Shown here: positions 14,077-15,295 of the stretch, piece by piece
Position numbering within the stretch: the first letter of the stretch is position 1
How the letters are laid out: each line of letters starts with the position of its first letter
From: an uncultured Bacteroidota bacterium
GTDB lineage: Bacteria; Bacteroidota; Bacteroidia; Flavobacteriales; Schleiferiaceae
DNA: 15,295 nucleotides
Direction: 5' to 3'
Assembly: GCA_913056475.1 (NCBI GenBank)
Contig: CAJXMS010000016.1
Span: 1 to 15,295, forward strand
Translations under genes and position numbers: made by a program
The notes under the pieces: generated by a model
Databases searched by the model: none
What the model saw: the letters and a program-made list of their open reading frames with translations, nothing else
Told to the model about the DNA's origin: nothing

Positions 14077-14981
14077 TCATTCCCCTGGCCCCTCGGGTGG
14101 TAGCGCAGGATGGCCTCGCGCAAATGTTCTTGCTGTAGATGGGTGTAAATCTCCGTGGTCGTAATGCTGGCATGACCCAGCATCTCCTGTACCGCCCGTA
14201 AATCCGCCCCATGATGCACCAAGTGCGTGGCAAAACTATGCCGCAGAGTGTGAGGACTTACTTTCTTTTGCACCCCGGCCTGGCTCGCCAATTCTTTAAT
14301 GAGGTGAAAGATCATGGCCCGGCTTAGCTTTTGGCCCCGCCGATTTAAAAAAAGAATATCTTCATGCCCCGGCGCTATCGCCAGGTGAACCCTTACCTCG
14401 CTACGATAGCGCTCTATACTTTCCATGGCCCGGGCATTTATGGGCACCAGCCGCTCTTTAGATCCCTTGCCCAGGATGCGGATAAACTGCTCCTTAAAAA
14501 AGAGCTGGCTCAGGCGCAATCCACATAGTTCACTGACCCGTAAGCCACAGCCGTAGAGGGTTTCCAAAATGGCTTCATTGCGATGGCCCTCGGGTTTGCT
14601 GCGGTCTATCAGCGCCAGCATCTGTTTGATCTCCTCTTCCTCCAGGTAATCGGGCAGCTTCCGCTCCAATTGCGGGCTTTCTAGCAGCTCAGCGGGATTG
14701 TCATCCCGCCACTCTTCCAGGCGCAGATACTGAAAAAAGGCCTTGAGGGACGAAATATAACGGGCCTGGCTGCGAACTGACCGGCCCTGGCGGCCCAGTT
14801 CTTGAACGCTTTCCTGCAGTTCCGCCCGGCCTATTTTGAGGGGAGTAGGCCAGTTTTGAAGGCTTGCCTGCTCACTCAGCCAGTGGAGGTCCTGCCGGTA
14901 GGCCTTTAAGGTGTTGTCAGCCAGTCCTTTTTCCAGTCGCAGGTAATGCCCAAAGTCCTTTATGGCCGCCGTCCAGCGCAT
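14073..14981 (-). CDS. xerD: Site-specific tyrosine recombinase XerD
   Basis: With XerC-type partners or alone it resolves chromosome dimers at dif. At 302 residues it is the usual size. The N-terminal SAM-like core-binding domain (1-105) contains LEKGLADNTLKAYRQDLHWL, and the catalytic domain carries the full set Arg148 (GCGLRVSEL), Lys172 (GKGSKERLVP), His244 and Arg247 (SPHTLRHSFATHL), His270 (LGHASITTTEIYTHL) and nucleophile Tyr279. These numbers coincide with those of E. coli XerD. It sits divergent from aroQ with 31 bases between starts, a neighbourhood that I associate with the core genome of Bacteroidota, not with an integrative element. No attachment sites or mobile genes are nearby. 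Which Xer type it is (XerC or XerD) is slightly less sure than the recombinase call. Confidence 0.92.
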   Translation of the reverse strand: MRWTAAIKDFGHYLRLEKGLADNTLKAYRQDLHWLSEQASLQNWPTPLKIGRAELQESVQELGRQGRSVRSQARYISSLKAFFQYLRLEEWRDDNPAELLESPQLERKLPDYLEEEEIKQMLALIDRSKPEGHRNEAILETLYGCGLRVSELCGLRLSQLFFKEQFIRILGKGSKERLVPINARAMESIERYRSEVRVHLAIAPGHEDILFLNRRGQKLSRAMIFHLIKELASQAGVQKKVSPHTLRHSFATHLVHHGADLRAVQEMLGHASITTTEIYTHLQQEHLREAILRYHPRGQGND

Positions 14982-14986
14982 CTCTT

Positions 14987-14994
14987 TACTTTAG
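14987..14994 (+). promoter_or_regulatory. Possible -7 element of aroQ
   Basis: TACTTTAG differs from TAnnTTTG at one base and would start transcription about 15 bases before the aroQ ATG at 15013. It lies in the 31-base spacer between the divergent xerD and aroQ starts, so both promoters must be packed into or beyond this short stretch. Confidence 0.3.
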
Positions 14995-15012
14995 CGGTCC
15001 AAATTACAGCAA

Positions 15013-15295
15013 ATGGAGATAGGCATTATCAACGGGCCTAACCTTAATTGGCTGGGGCGCCGCCAGCCAGATTTGTACGGAACGGAAAGTATGGAAGAGC
15101 TCCTCCGCGCCTTACGGCAGGCCTATCCGGCGCATCACTTTCTATACCAGCAGCACAACGCGGAGGGCGCCCTCGTGGAAGCCCTTCAGCAGTTGGGCCA
15201 GCGCTGTGCCGGGATCGTACTTAACCCCGCCGCCTACACCCATACCTCGCTGGCCATTGCGGACGCGGTGGCGATGCTGCCCTGTCCCGTTCTGG
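15013..15295 (+). CDS. aroQ: Type II 3-dehydroquinate dehydratase, N-terminal part (cut by window edge)
   Basis: Dodecameric enzyme of the shikimate pathway, removing water from 3-dehydroquinate; cytosolic. The first 94 residues are present, about two thirds of the usual 140-150. Family motifs: IINGPNLNWLGRRQPDLYG (5-23), with Asn10, Arg17 and catalytic Tyr22 in the expected places; HNAEG (48-52), where QSNxEG is common; and LNPAAYTHTSLAIADAV (70-86), with the catalytic His77. One oddity: the helix after NAEG reads ALVEALQQLG, so Gln59 stands where the family normally has a substrate-binding His (LIDxIHE). The start ATG is the only sensible one, since the protein's first strand begins at once. 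It is divergent from xerD. Confidence 0.93.
   Translation, partial: MEIGIINGPNLNWLGRRQPDLYGTESMEELLRALRQAYPAHHFLYQQHNAEGALVEALQQLGQRCAGIVLNPAAYTHTSLAIADAVAMLPCPVL

Noticed and set aside
14073..14981. Tyrosine recombinase as part of an integrative element or phage
   Set aside because: Catalytic residue positions coincide with chromosomal XerD, the neighbour is the housekeeping gene aroQ, and there are no attachment-site repeats, excisionase, tRNA or cargo genes nearby.

Overview
The window looks like chromosomal housekeeping DNA from a fairly GC-rich member of the Bacteroidota. Three things point there. Most genes lack a Shine-Dalgarno sequence and instead carry a TAnnTTTG element, the Bacteroidota -7 promoter consensus. 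The protein families are typical of the phylum: fused IcmF mutase, DPP5-like S9 peptidase, MbnP-like lipoproteins, and a long-form QueA. The divergent xerD/aroQ pair is also an arrangement I associate with this phylum. I cannot place it below phylum level from sequence alone.

Layout, left to right. At the left edge is the N-terminal part of a Bcr/CflA drug-efflux transporter (minus), then a 258-base gap and a small exported protein (minus). Next are queE (plus) and the large icmF (plus). A strong bidirectional terminator separates icmF from a convergent secreted S9 peptidase (minus). Upstream of the peptidase on the same strand is queA, which is divergent from a GT4 glycosyltransferase (plus). 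GT4 runs into and overlaps a convergent GT2 glycosyltransferase (minus). GT2 is divergent from a CoA-pyrophosphatase-type Nudix hydrolase (plus). This is followed by a PlsC-like acyltransferase (plus) and two tandem MbnP-like lipoproteins (plus). A convergent tyrosine recombinase with every XerD catalytic residue comes next (minus), and divergent from it is aroQ (plus), cut by the right edge.

How the genes relate. queE and queA both belong to queuosine biosynthesis, at an early and a late step, but they are more than 6 kb apart and not in an operon. icmF (acyl-CoA carbon-skeleton rearrangement) and the Nudix protein (CoA turnover) both touch CoA metabolism, but shared regulation is not visible. 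The two glycosyltransferases probably act on cell-surface glycans. The two MbnP-like lipoproteins are 12 bases apart and almost certainly co-transcribed.

I see no mobile element, CRISPR array, tRNA or rRNA. The points most worth a second look are: the tandem MbnP pair, in which only the second copy keeps the candidate Trp/His residues; an acyltransferase with HX5D and FPQGTT in place of HX4D and FPEGTR; a repeated pattern of promoters placed so close to ATG that the transcripts should be leaderless; and an AroQ with Gln where the family normally has His. None of these amounts to a clearly new multi-gene system.
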